DNA of 45,864 nt, from IMG/VR virus record IMGVR_UViG_3300032294_001619, positions 1 to 45,864 of that record, one strand, 5' to 3'. The stretch is from a virus. The notes beneath the pieces are model-generated. The model worked only from the letters and a program-made list of their open reading frames with translations, searched no databases and was not told the DNA's origin. A program made the translations under genes and the position numbers. Positions 1 through 7,866 of the stretch are shown in pieces. How positions within the stretch are numbered: position 1 is the first letter of the stretch; each line of letters begins with the position of its first letter.

Positions 1-1
1 T

Positions 2-808
2 ATGGGTCATTCTCTTCTTCTACTTTGGGGTCCTGAGTCTCAAGGGGATATCGTCAGGTGGTTCCAACTTGGGGGACTCTGGCCTTTTGTGGCACTCCAC
101 GGATCTTTCGCTCTGATTGGATTCATGCTTCGCCAGTTTGAGATTGCTCGTCTGGTAGGTATCCGTCCTTATAATGCAATTGCATTCTCTGGTCCTATTG
201 CAGTATTCGTTTCTGTATTCCTGATGTATCCACTGGGTCAATCCAGTTGGTTCTTTGCACCTTCATTTGGTGTTGCTGCAATCTTCAGGTTCCTTCTGTT
301 CCTACAAGGTTTCCACAACTGGACTCTTAACCCCTTTCATATGATGGGAGTTGCTGGTATTCTGGGAGGAGCACTACTCTGTGCAATTCACGGAGCAACA
401 GTAGAAAACACTCTATTTGAAGATAGTGATCAAGCAAACACTTTCAAGGCATTTGAACCAACACAAGAGGAAGAAACCTACTCTATGGTTACTGCTAATA
501 GATTCTGGTCACAGATTTTTGGTATTGCTTTTTCTAATAAGCGTTGGTTGCATTTCTTTATGCTTTTCGTCCCTGTCATGGGTCTCTGGACTAGTTCTAT
601 TGGGATTATCGGTCTTGCCCTTAATCTTCGAGCTTATGACTTTGTATCTCAAGAGATTAGAGCAGCAGAGGATCCTGAGTTCGAAACCTTCTACACAAAA
701 AACATTCTATTGAATGAAGGTCTACGTGCTTGGATGGCACCAGTAGATCAACCTCATGAGCAGTTTGTATTTCCAGAGGAAGTTCTGCCGCGAGGCAACG
801 CACTCTAA
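2..808 (+). CDS. psbD: Photosystem II D2 protein, 3' part (5' end outside window)
   Basis: D2 is one half of the PSII reaction-centre heterodimer in the thylakoid membrane; phage copies keep PSII working during infection. The visible 268 residues match D2 to its C-terminus. With the first visible Met as residue 85, all key residues fall at their textbook places: Tyr160 (local 76), His189 (105), His197, the P680 chlorophyll ligand (113), and the non-haem iron ligands His214 (130) and His268 (184). Total length would be 352, the normal size, so about 84 codons lie upstream of the window. No internal stop or frameshift is present, so it should encode a working protein. The reading frame ends in TAA just before a strong terminator. 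Host-derived auxiliary metabolic gene. Confidence 0.98.
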   Translation: MGHSLLLLWGPESQGDIVRWFQLGGLWPFVALHGSFALIGFMLRQFEIARLVGIRPYNAIAFSGPIAVFVSVFLMYPLGQSSWFFAPSFGVAAIFRFLLFLQGFHNWTLNPFHMMGVAGILGGALLCAIHGATVENTLFEDSDQANTFKAFEPTQEEETYSMVTANRFWSQIFGIAFSNKRWLHFFMLFVPVMGLWTSSIGIIGLALNLRAYDFVSQEIRAAEDPEFETFYTKNILLNEGLRAWMAPVDQPHEQFVFPEEVLPRGNAL

Positions 809-818
809 AATAAATAAG

Positions 819-843
819 GGAGTTCCAAAGAACTCCTTTTTTT
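819..843 (+). terminator. Rho-independent terminator after psbD
   Basis: A perfect 7-bp stem (GGAGTTC / GAACTCC, 819-825 with 830-836), a CAAA loop and seven T residues. It ends the psbD transcript 10 nt after the stop codon. Confidence 0.93.
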
Positions 844-915
844 ATGGCATTTCTTCTAATGCTCTTTTTATTCCAACTATTTGGATTCTTTATGTTCTTT
901 ATGTCTCTATTATGA
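844..915 (+). CDS. Possible 23-residue hydrophobic peptide
   Basis: A 23-codon reading frame starts at the ATG directly after the terminator T-run and encodes an almost wholly hydrophobic peptide rich in Phe, Leu and Met. It would be a single membrane segment. Its TGA overlaps the ATG of the next small frame at 912 (ATGA), the usual coupling arrangement in this phage. No Shine-Dalgarno sequence is visible. Together with 912-1034 it may be one frameshifted single-span membrane protein. Low confidence. Confidence 0.28.
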   Translation: MAFLLMLFLFQLFGFFMFFMSLL

Positions 916-1034
916 TTACTTCTGAAACACCATACAAACTTGCAGAAATTGTTAGAGATACTTGGCCAGGTCTTTACAGAAAACCAGAACCATCTTATAA
1001 TGAAAAAAAGAAATCAGAAAATGAAAAAGTATAA
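912..1034 (+). CDS. Small hypothetical protein, possibly the tail of a membrane protein
   Basis: Forty codons encoding a polar peptide with a Lys/Glu-rich end. The same frame is open upstream (back to 756) and reads hydrophobic across 845-911, so the true gene may include a membrane segment without an obvious start codon. Its ATG overlaps the stop of the 844 frame, and its 3' end overlaps the next gene by 14 nt. I do not recognise the family. It could be coupled translation, a frameshifted gene, or chance. Confidence 0.35.
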   Translation: MITSETPYKLAEIVRDTWPGLYRKPEPSYNEKKKSENEKV

Positions 1035-1326
1035 CGAAGAATATTTTTCAGTCATTGAAACCAAGACTGGAAGGAAAATTGTTGATTGTGGTGATGAACA
1101 AGATGCACTTGCAATGGTTGCATTTGATCCTCAGAATAGAACAATCACAAGAAATAAGTTTCTAATGGGTCCTGTTGTAGACATTGAGATTCCAAAAGCA
1201 CTTCCAACTAATGCAATTGATGTTTCCTCTTATAAAGAACATCAAGAAAATTGGATGGTTGAAAAACTCAATGAACTACCACAAATCAAACTTCCACAAG
1301 GGCAAGGAAAACCTGTGGTTGTATGA
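1021..1326 (+). CDS. Conserved hypothetical cyanophage protein
   Basis: A soluble 101-residue protein with an alpha/beta look and no recognisable catalytic motif. The ATG at 1021 is preferred because the upstream codons of the frame are Lys/Asn-rich and overlap the preceding small frame; an in-frame ATG at 1000 is the alternative. Neither has a strong ribosome site. The TGA overlaps the next ATG at 1323 (ATGA), so the two are probably translated together. It may be of the type found in other T4-like cyanophages, but I cannot name a function. Confidence 0.7.
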   Translation: MKKYNEEYFSVIETKTGRKIVDCGDEQDALAMVAFDPQNRTITRNKFLMGPVVDIEIPKALPTNAIDVSSYKEHQENWMVEKLNELPQIKLPQGQGKPVVV

Positions 1327-1523
1327 ATCACAGAAAGCATAAACAAACTGAGAATCTTAAAAAGAAAAAGATGTACACCCCTGAGGGTTATTTGAAAGAT
1401 CCTCCAGATGCAGAATGTCCTTACTGTGGTAAAAAGCAAAAAGCGTGCTCATATGTCAATAGTCTTGCACGCGCTTGGGCACGTGGTGCCTGTAAAAAGA
1501 TAAATACAGACAAGTCGCAGTAA
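1323..1523 (+). CDS. Small CxxC protein upstream of the HNH nuclease
   Basis: A 66-residue basic protein. It has a Lys-rich N-terminus, one clear CPYC pair at residues 33-36 and two further Cys (42 and 57), so a small zinc site is possible but the knuckle spacing is not classic. It is coupled by ATGA to the preceding gene and lies 3 nt upstream of the HNH gene. The position suggests a nucleic-acid-related role, which is inference only. No family recognised. Confidence 0.6.
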   Translation: MNHRKHKQTENLKKKKMYTPEGYLKDPPDAECPYCGKKQKACSYVNSLARAWARGACKKINTDKSQ

Positions 1524-1526
1524 CTT

Positions 1527-1898
1527 ATGGGACCTCTATATTCTCCAAAAGAATACTTGTTTAACTTACACGTAACAAGTTCTGGGGAGGCGAAACGAAT
1601 GTGGAGGCAAAACATAAAAGAAGAATGGGGACATCAATGTGCTTATTGTGGGTCAGAGGAGAGGCTCACAATTGATCACATTGTTCCTCAATCAAAAGGT
1701 GGAGCAGACGTTACAAAAAATGTAGTTTGCTGCTGCCACGATTGTAATCAGTCAAAGGGACACGAGCACTGGAAGTTGTGGTATGTGCAACAAAACTTTT
1801 ATGATGAAGAAAGATTCAATAAAATAGAGGAGTGGATGAAACCAGATCCACCTACAAATTTGTTTGCTTATCGCCCTAGAAGGAATAACGCATCTTGA
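1527..1898 (+). CDS. HNH endonuclease
   Basis: A 123-residue protein with a complete HNH (beta-beta-alpha metal) nuclease core. The first zinc knuckle is C38-x2-C41. The catalytic D50-H51 lies in an IDHIVPQSKGG stretch, N65 follows, and the second knuckle is C70-x2-C73 followed by N74 and a KG pair. The order and spacing fit the family. It would nick or cut DNA using one metal ion. There is no extra DNA-recognition repeat (NUMOD or AP2), so it resembles small free-standing cyanophage HNH proteins. A role as a mobile endonuclease is possible but not shown. It is followed by a late promoter. Confidence 0.9.
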   Translation: MGPLYSPKEYLFNLHVTSSGEAKRMWRQNIKEEWGHQCAYCGSEERLTIDHIVPQSKGGADVTKNVVCCCHDCNQSKGHEHWKLWYVQQNFYDEERFNKIEEWMKPDPPTNLFAYRPRRNNAS

Positions 1899-1905
1899 AT
1901 AAATA
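1899..1905 (+). promoter_or_regulatory. Late promoter (ATAAATA)
   Basis: T4-type late promoter core (consensus TATAAATA) directly after the HNH stop codon and 50 nt before the 1956 gene. A second weaker copy, TAAATAC, lies at 1936-1942. Confidence 0.6.
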
Positions 1906-1910
1906 AAAGA

Positions 1911-1928
1911 AAGCAGTATATACTGCTT
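1911..1928. other. Perfect 18-bp palindrome (hairpin)
   Basis: AAGCAGTAT/ATACTGCTT is a perfect inverted repeat between the late promoter and the 1956 gene, followed by CTTCT. It could be a weak bidirectional terminator for the HNH transcript or a 5' leader hairpin on the late mRNA. The T-run is poor. Confidence 0.55.
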
Positions 1929-1955
1929 CTTCTGGTAAATACCGAATGCGATTAG

Positions 1956-3827
1956 ATGGCGACTCCATTTAGAATTAAACGATCTGCTGTACCAGGAAAG
2001 GTTCCTGCCGTAACAGATCTACAACTAGGCGAATTAGCTCTTAACACGTTTGATGCAGACCTCTTTACGTTAAGAGCACGTCCTGGTATCGGAACGGATG
2101 TTGTCAGAGTCGGTTCGGGCGTAAGCGTTACAAATATTTTATACGTCACAAAAGACGGAAAGGATACTAATACTGGATTGAAACTTGGAGATGCAAAGGC
2201 AACAATTAAAGCAGCAGTTGCCATTGCTTCAACAATACCAGGATCAGTTGTTAAAGTTTCTGCTGGAACTTATGTAGAAGATAATCCGATTAAACTTGGG
2301 CCCCAGATCAGTGTGATCGGGGACAGTTTAAGAGAAGTTTCAATTGTTCCAAATAATATAAATCAAGATTTATTCCACGTTGCACCAGGCAATTATGTTG
2401 CCGAAATGTCTTATACTGGATCATTAAATGCAGGTAAAGCAATTTTTGCTTTTGATCCTGATACGATTAGATATTTTTCACAATCTCCATACATTCAAAA
2501 CTGCACAAACTTCATTCCAAATAGTATTGGATTGAAGATTGATGGATCGAAGGCAATCGGACCATTAAAATCAATGGTTCTTGACTCATATACTCAATAC
2601 AATCAAAGTGGTGTTGGTGCTTCAATCACTAATGAAGGTTATGCTCAGTTAGTTTCTCTCTTCACGATTTGTGATGATGTTGCAGTTTTTTGTGGATCTG
2701 GTGGTGCCTGTGATCTTACAAACTCTAACTCATCTTTTGGTAATTATGGACTCATTGCTGATGGTGTAGGACCTCACAAATACACAGGTATTGTTTCTAC
2801 TTCTGCGGATGCTGGATCTGATACTTTTGTCTTATCTTTTAATTCTTCTTCTATTGGTGTTCAGACAGCATCATATGATAATGTAACTGGAATTTTAACA
2901 GTTACAACTTCTTCTAATCACAACTTTACTGTTGGAATGGGAGTTACGATTTCTGGACTTGAATTTACTTGCCCATCTGGACCAGGTATTGTAACTTACC
3001 CAAGTGGTAATAATGGATATATTTTTGAAATCAGTTCGGTAGGTGCTGCTAATAGTTTTACCACAAATGTTGTACCATCAACTTTATCGCATAGTTATCA
3101 AAGCGGTGGTACAGTTGCGTTGAATATTATAAGACCATTTGATGGGCAGGTTGTTTATTTTGAAGACTTATATTATACAGTCAAAGGAATTAATATTACT
3201 AATCCTGGAAGTGGATATAATACTCCACCAACAATTACGATTGATGATCCAAGTACTGTAAGTGATTGGGGAGTTGGTGCTACCGCAGTTGCTGAAATGG
3301 TGGGAGGAACTGTTGCTAATATTGAAATGGTCTCAAATGGTAGAGGATACACATCAACTCCAACAGTCACATTCTCTGCTCCTGATGTGGGGATAAATAT
3401 AGCAACAGGGGCAGCAGAACTACTTCCAACTTATTATTCAATCACTCGATCAACGCCAATATCAGCAGGAATTTGTACTATTACTCTGAATGAGAACGTT
3501 CCTTATACTGTTGGAGTAGGTACAACAGTTCCATTCTTTAAACAAAGTCGTGTTCTTGCCTCTGGTCATTCATTTGAGTATATTGGATCAGGAACAAATA
3601 TTAATGGTGCTCTTCCAGCACAAGGTGGAGTTCCTATTCAAGAAAATGAAACTGATTCTAGAAATGGTGGATTGGTTGTTTATACAAGTACAGATCAGGC
3701 AGGCAACTTCCGAATCGGTGATGGTGTCCAAATTAATCAAGTCACTGGAACTATTTCTGGTACATTCTATTCAAAGAGTTTATTTGCAACAATGACGCCA
3801 TTTATTCTAGCATTAGGAGGAGAATAA
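1956..3827 (+). CDS. Virion structural protein with fibre-type N-terminus and beta-helix
   Basis: A 623-residue protein that opens the structural region. Residues about 15-45 hold the LGELALNT.D..LF.LR pattern common at the N-terminus of phage tail-fibre and receptor-binding proteins. Residues about 60-125 (YVTKDGKDTNTG, an Ala-rich helix, then GTYVEDNP) look like the start of a pectate-lyase-type right-handed beta-helix. Two Gly-rich beta modules follow, and the C-terminus repeats an FRIGDGVQI-type strand. No enzyme site is evident. It is followed 3 nt later by the 3831 gene, which has a strong GGAGGAG ribosome site. Probably a tail or tail-fibre component; the exact position in the virion is unknown. 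Confidence 0.82.
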   Translation: MATPFRIKRSAVPGKVPAVTDLQLGELALNTFDADLFTLRARPGIGTDVVRVGSGVSVTNILYVTKDGKDTNTGLKLGDAKATIKAAVAIASTIPGSVVKVSAGTYVEDNPIKLGPQISVIGDSLREVSIVPNNINQDLFHVAPGNYVAEMSYTGSLNAGKAIFAFDPDTIRYFSQSPYIQNCTNFIPNSIGLKIDGSKAIGPLKSMVLDSYTQYNQSGVGASITNEGYAQLVSLFTICDDVAVFCGSGGACDLTNSNSSFGNYGLIADGVGPHKYTGIVSTSADAGSDTFVLSFNSSSIGVQTASYDNVTGILTVTTSSNHNFTVGMGVTISGLEFTCPSGPGIVTYPSGNNGYIFEISSVGAANSFTTNVVPSTLSHSYQSGGTVALNIIRPFDGQVVYFEDLYYTVKGINITNPGSGYNTPPTITIDDPSTVSDWGVGATAVAEMVGGTVANIEMVSNGRGYTSTPTVTFSAPDVGINIATGAAELLPTYYSITRSTPISAGICTITLNENVPYTVGVGTTVPFFKQSRVLASGHSFEYIGSGTNINGALPAQGGVPIQENETDSRNGGLVVYTSTDQAGNFRIGDGVQINQVTGTISGTFYSKSLFATMTPFILALGGE

Positions 3828-3830
3828 AAA

Positions 3831-4172
3831 ATGCCATTACCATTAAACGTATATCAGACAGTTACAAGAGTTGTTAGTACCAATACAGTCGGAATTTATA
3901 CTGCACCAGTAGGATATAGTGGAATTATTCTACTGGCACAGGCGGCGAACATTGGCAACCAGACTCATACCGTTTCATTCTCACATAAGAGATCAGTTGC
4001 TGGTATTGCAGTGACTACTGAAATTGTAAAAGATTTGCCTATACCTGCAAATGATTCTACAAATCTTTTGTTTGGTAAATTAATTCTTGAAACAGGTGAC
4101 TCTATTCAGATTAGTTCTGATAGTGCCACTAATGTAAAATTCATCGGAAGCATCCTAGAAACACTTAACTAA
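3831..4172 (+). CDS. Small structural protein
   Basis: A 113-residue beta-rich protein lying between two large fibre-like genes. It has a general resemblance to the 108-residue product at 12761: an N-terminal strand with YTxPxG/YTVPA, a G-I-x-L-A-x-x-x-x-x-G segment, a K.(L/V)PIP turn and an (L/I).LE..D...(I/V)..D..... ending. Size and position suggest a small head, tail or fibre accessory subunit. It is preceded by GGAGGAG 7 nt before the ATG. No named family recognised. Confidence 0.78.
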   Translation: MPLPLNVYQTVTRVVSTNTVGIYTAPVGYSGIILLAQAANIGNQTHTVSFSHKRSVAGIAVTTEIVKDLPIPANDSTNLLFGKLILETGDSIQISSDSATNVKFIGSILETLN

Positions 4173-4180
4173 TATTAGAA

Positions 4181-7100
4181 ATGTCCCAACCATATAAGAG
4201 CGGTAGACAACAGAATCTTAATCTTGGTATTACCTCAGTTACCGAGAATCGCACAGTCTTACAGACAATCGGTAAGGTTGGGATTGGAACAACAAACGCA
4301 CAAAACCACTCTTTGTTTGTTGTTGGGTCAACAAATATTACAGATCAACTTTATGTTAGTGGTGTACAAGTTTCTGGCGGCGCTTCAATTAGTCAAGACA
4401 TTGTTACAAGAAATCTTTTAGCATCTGGTATTTCTACATTTACTGGATTTGTTGATGCGAATGGTGGTCTTGATGTATTTGGTCAAACTGAACTTGATGA
4501 TTTAAATGTAAGTGGTATTGCAACAATTCAAAACCTGAATGTTCAGAGTGGTTTTGATGTATATGATACTCAGGCAGTATTCCATAACAATCTTTATGTT
4601 GCAGGAAATCTGAGTATTGGTGGAACTACAACAGTTATTAGTGCCCAGGATTTAAGAATCTTTGACAAAGAAATTACTCTTGGTATTACAACTGACGCTT
4701 TTGGAAATGATATCTCAAATGATATTACTGCCAATCATGGTGGTATTGCGATTGCTTCTACCGAAGGTTCTCCGTTAGTTAATCTTGCTCTTACAGGACT
4801 TAGCAGTTTACCAGCAACCTACAAACAGTTAATGTGGGTTGCTGCAAACTCTTATGGTATCGGAACAACCGATGCCTGGATGTTTAATTATGCAGTTGGT
4901 ATTGGATCAACTCTGGTTCCAAATGGAGTTCGTTTTGCTGTTAAGGGAATTCAATTTACTGATGATACAATCAGTACACCTAATCTAAATGTTTCCAATA
5001 ATTTAAGTGTTTCTGGTATTACCACTCTCGCTTCAAATGGTGGTATTACTACAACTGGTGGTGATCTCTATGTTGGTGGAGATCTTTATGTAAAGGATGA
5101 TATTTTCTTTGATGAATTTAGTGCCCGTAATGCAGTTCTCACTGGGAATTTAAATGTTTCTGGTGTATCCACATTTGCTGGAATTACAACTGTTACTGGA
5201 GATACTTTATTCTCCAAGCAATTAAGTCTTTCTGGTGTATCGACATTCCAAGGTAATGTACATTTAGGTGATAATGATACCTTAAATTTTGGTGATGGGA
5301 ATGATTTAAAAATTGTTCATACTGGTTCTAATAGTTTTATTCAAGATGTTGGAACTGGAGCTCTTTTCATTGACTCAAGTAGTGTTTTTCATAGATCTAA
5401 CACACATACATTCCAAAATGGTGGTGGAACAGAAACTCTTGCAATCTTCACTCAAAATGGTTCAGTAGCACTTTATTATGATAATGTAAAAACATTTGAA
5501 ACCTCTGGTATTGGTGCAACCGTTTATGGAACACTCAATACAACTCAACTGAATGCGACTGGAATTGTAACAGGTTCTTCTTTCCGTCCAAGCACTGGAT
5601 ATTATCAATCGGCAAACGGAACCAATGCATTCTATGTTTATGACGGAACTGGAAATGTAGCATTCCAAGGCACTATTGGTGTTGGTCAAATTAATAGTGG
5701 ACAAGGATATCAGGCAATTAATTTATCCTCTGATACTAAACCAACAGTAACATTCATTGATAATGGCATTTTCAATGGTGTAGTCACTGCTCGCCAATTT
5801 GTTGGTGATATTAATGCTGGTGTTGCTACTATCACCAATGCTAATATCACTAACCTTAGTGGCACCAATCTTAATTATTCTGGAATTGGCACTATTGATG
5901 GTGTTACAATTTCAAGTGGTATTGTAACTTCTTCTCAACCAGGAGTAACCACAGTCAAGTATTATGGTGATGGTTCAAACCTGATTGGTGTTAATGCATT
6001 CAATGTTATCAATCAGGACATTTCATCATCTCCTGTATTTCCAACCTTTGCAAACAGCACTGGTGTAACTTCTATTGGTATTGCTCCATTTGAAGTTGGA
6101 TATGTCCCCACATCAGGAAATCTTGGAATTGGTTCAACAAATCCAACTGCCAAGTTAAATGTTATTGGTGATGCAATTTTTACAGGAATTGTAACGGCAA
6201 GAAATTTTGTTGGTGATATTAGTGGCACCAATCTTAATTATTCTGGAATTGGCACTATTGATGGTGTTACGATTTCCTCGGGTATTGTTACATCATCGCA
6301 ACCAGGAGTAACAACCGTTAAGTATTATGGTGATGGTTCGAACCTGATTGGTGTTAATGCATTTAATGTTGTCAATCAAGTTTTATCAGCATCTCCTGTT
6401 TATCCAACCTTTGCTAATAGCATTGGTGTTACTTCAATTGGTATTGCTGATAATCAGATGGGATTTATTCCCACATCAGGAAATCTTGGAATTGGATCAA
6501 CAAATCCAACAGCAAAATTACAAGTTGTTGGTGATACTTTAATTTCTGGTGTTGCCACTGCAAGGCAGTTTGTTGGTGATGTAAATGCAGGTATTGCAAC
6601 AATTAACAAACTTGATTTAAATCAAATTTCACCTGATGGAGTTGATTTTGGTGGCGCTCAATATCTTTTAAGAGCAACTGGTACTGGCACTTGGGAATGG
6701 GCATCTATTCCTGGTATTTTCTCTGTTAACAATATCCTGAATGGATTTAATGTATATGATGAAGGAACAGTTGTAGGAACTGCTGGAAGCATTACAACTC
6801 TTGATTTTAGAGGCAATAATATAGTCGCTTCTGCTGATCCTGCTCCTAATGGCATTGCTACTGTTAGAGTTTCTGATACACCATCATTCCTAAATCTTAC
6901 AGTTTCTCCTGGCATTTCCACCTTAGGGCATATAAGTGCCACATCAGCAACATTTACTGGTAATGTTTCTATTGCAGGAACATTAACGTATGAAGATGTA
7001 ACTAATGTTGATTCCATCGGAGTCATTACTGCAAGAAGTGATGTCAGTGTTGGTGGTGGTCTTTCTGTTACTGGAGTCAGCACTTTTAACAATACGGTTA

Positions 7101-7834
7101 TAAACGGAACAATCAGTGTTGGATCCTCAACGGGAGTATCTGGACAATATCTACAATCAACAGGAGTTGGTGTAACTTGGACAACATTCCCAACTCTTAG
7201 AACAACTGGTATTAATACTGCTACTTCTGGACAATCATCATTTAGTTTCAGTTATAATGTAAACTTCTTGGATGTATTTGTAAACGGTGTTAAGTTGACG
7301 GCAAGTGAGTATGTCGCAACCAACGGGACATCAGTTACCTTGAACTCCCCAGCATTTGCTAATGATATTGTTGAGTTTGTTTCTTATAACACAACCAGTA
7401 CTGGTGGTGGAGGTGGTGGAGGTGGAAGTGGAGCAACACTTCTCGATGATCTTTCAGATGTTAATCTGTCTCTTCCACCAGCAGCAGGTGAAAATCTAAC
7501 TTACGATGGATCTTATTGGGTCAATGATTATACAGTAACCACATCAACCTCAACAACATCCCAAACTGCTATTCATACATTGAGTGCAAGTTCTTATCGT
7601 TCAGTTGAGTATATGATTCAGGCAACGCAAGGAAGTAACTATCACGTCACAAAAGTTCTTGCGATTCATAACGGAACTCTGGCATATCCTACTGAATATG
7701 GAACGATCTATACGAATGGTTCTTTGGGTACATTTGATGTAGACATTTCTGGTGGTAATATGAGACTGCTCGTTACTCCTGCAAGTTCTTCTTCTACATC
7801 TTACAAGATTAAGTTTACTGCAATTAAGGTCTGA
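4181..7834 (+). CDS. Giant repeat-built tail-fibre-like protein
   Basis: A 1217-residue protein made almost wholly of short beta repeats. LNVSGxSTF-type 20-30 residue units fill the first half. A module with FGDGNDLKI and ALYYDN follows near residues 365-440. Two near-identical 121-residue copies (nt 5861-6223 and 6224-about 6585) carry YYGDGSNLIGVNAFNV, PTFANS.GVTSIGIA and LGIGSTNPTAKL. Near 1080 there is a Gly8 linker, then a compact C-terminal domain. The same modules recur in the products at 7867, 11985, 13089, 13457 and 23626. This is typical of a long trimeric fibre shaft with a C-terminal tip or chaperone domain. No catalytic motif. No ATAAATA precedes it, so it is probably transcribed from the 1956 unit. 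Confidence 0.85.
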   Translation: MSQPYKSGRQQNLNLGITSVTENRTVLQTIGKVGIGTTNAQNHSLFVVGSTNITDQLYVSGVQVSGGASISQDIVTRNLLASGISTFTGFVDANGGLDVFGQTELDDLNVSGIATIQNLNVQSGFDVYDTQAVFHNNLYVAGNLSIGGTTTVISAQDLRIFDKEITLGITTDAFGNDISNDITANHGGIAIASTEGSPLVNLALTGLSSLPATYKQLMWVAANSYGIGTTDAWMFNYAVGIGSTLVPNGVRFAVKGIQFTDDTISTPNLNVSNNLSVSGITTLASNGGITTTGGDLYVGGDLYVKDDIFFDEFSARNAVLTGNLNVSGVSTFAGITTVTGDTLFSKQLSLSGVSTFQGNVHLGDNDTLNFGDGNDLKIVHTGSNSFIQDVGTGALFIDSSSVFHRSNTHTFQNGGGTETLAIFTQNGSVALYYDNVKTFETSGIGATVYGTLNTTQLNATGIVTGSSFRPSTGYYQSANGTNAFYVYDGTGNVAFQGTIGVGQINSGQGYQAINLSSDTKPTVTFIDNGIFNGVVTARQFVGDINAGVATITNANITNLSGTNLNYSGIGTIDGVTISSGIVTSSQPGVTTVKYYGDGSNLIGVNAFNVINQDISSSPVFPTFANSTGVTSIGIAPFEVGYVPTSGNLGIGSTNPTAKLNVIGDAIFTGIVTARNFVGDISGTNLNYSGIGTIDGVTISSGIVTSSQPGVTTVKYYGDGSNLIGVNAFNVVNQVLSASPVYPTFANSIGVTSIGIADNQMGFIPTSGNLGIGSTNPTAKLQVVGDTLISGVATARQFVGDVNAGIATINKLDLNQISPDGVDFGGAQYLLRATGTGTWEWASIPGIFSVNNILNGFNVYDEGTVVGTAGSITTLDFRGNNIVASADPAPNGIATVRVSDTPSFLNLTVSPGISTLGHISATSATFTGNVSIAGTLTYEDVTNVDSIGVITARSDVSVGGGLSVTGVSTFNNTVINGTISVGSSTGVSGQYLQSTGVGVTWTTFPTLRTTGINTATSGQSSFSFSYNVNFLDVFVNGVKLTASEYVATNGTSVTLNSPAFANDIVEFVSYNTTSTGGGGGGGGSGATLLDDLSDVNLSLPPAAGENLTYDGSYWVNDYTVTTSTSTTSQTAIHTLSASSYRSVEYMIQATQGSNYHVTKVLAIHNGTLAYPTEYGTIYTNGSLGTFDVDISGGNMRLLVTPASSSSTSYKIKFTAIKV
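5861..6585 (+). repeat. Tandem duplication of a 363-bp (121-codon) fibre module
   Basis: Two in-frame copies begin GGCACCAATCTTAATTATTC at 5861 and 6224. The identity is highest at their 5' ends and at the YGDGSNLIGVNAFNV core. More diverged relatives of the core occur at about 12200-12330 and 12465-12600. Confidence 0.85.
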
Positions 7835-7840
7835 TAAATA
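7834..7840 (+). promoter_or_regulatory. Late promoter (ATAAATA)
   Basis: The core overlaps the end of the 4181 gene and lies 26 nt upstream of the TTG start at 7867. The usual T4-type late core and spacing. Confidence 0.75.
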
Positions 7841-7866
7841 TCTAAAAAGTAAGGGGATATTGAACC

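Noticed and set aside
417-713. 98-codon plus ORF inside psbD and minus ORF 20-241
   Set aside because: Out-of-frame readings of an intact psbD with all ligands in place.
1936-1942. TAAATAC as the late promoter of the 1956 gene
   Set aside because: Only 13 nt before the ATG, leaving almost no leader; the 1899 core is better although it is farther than usual.
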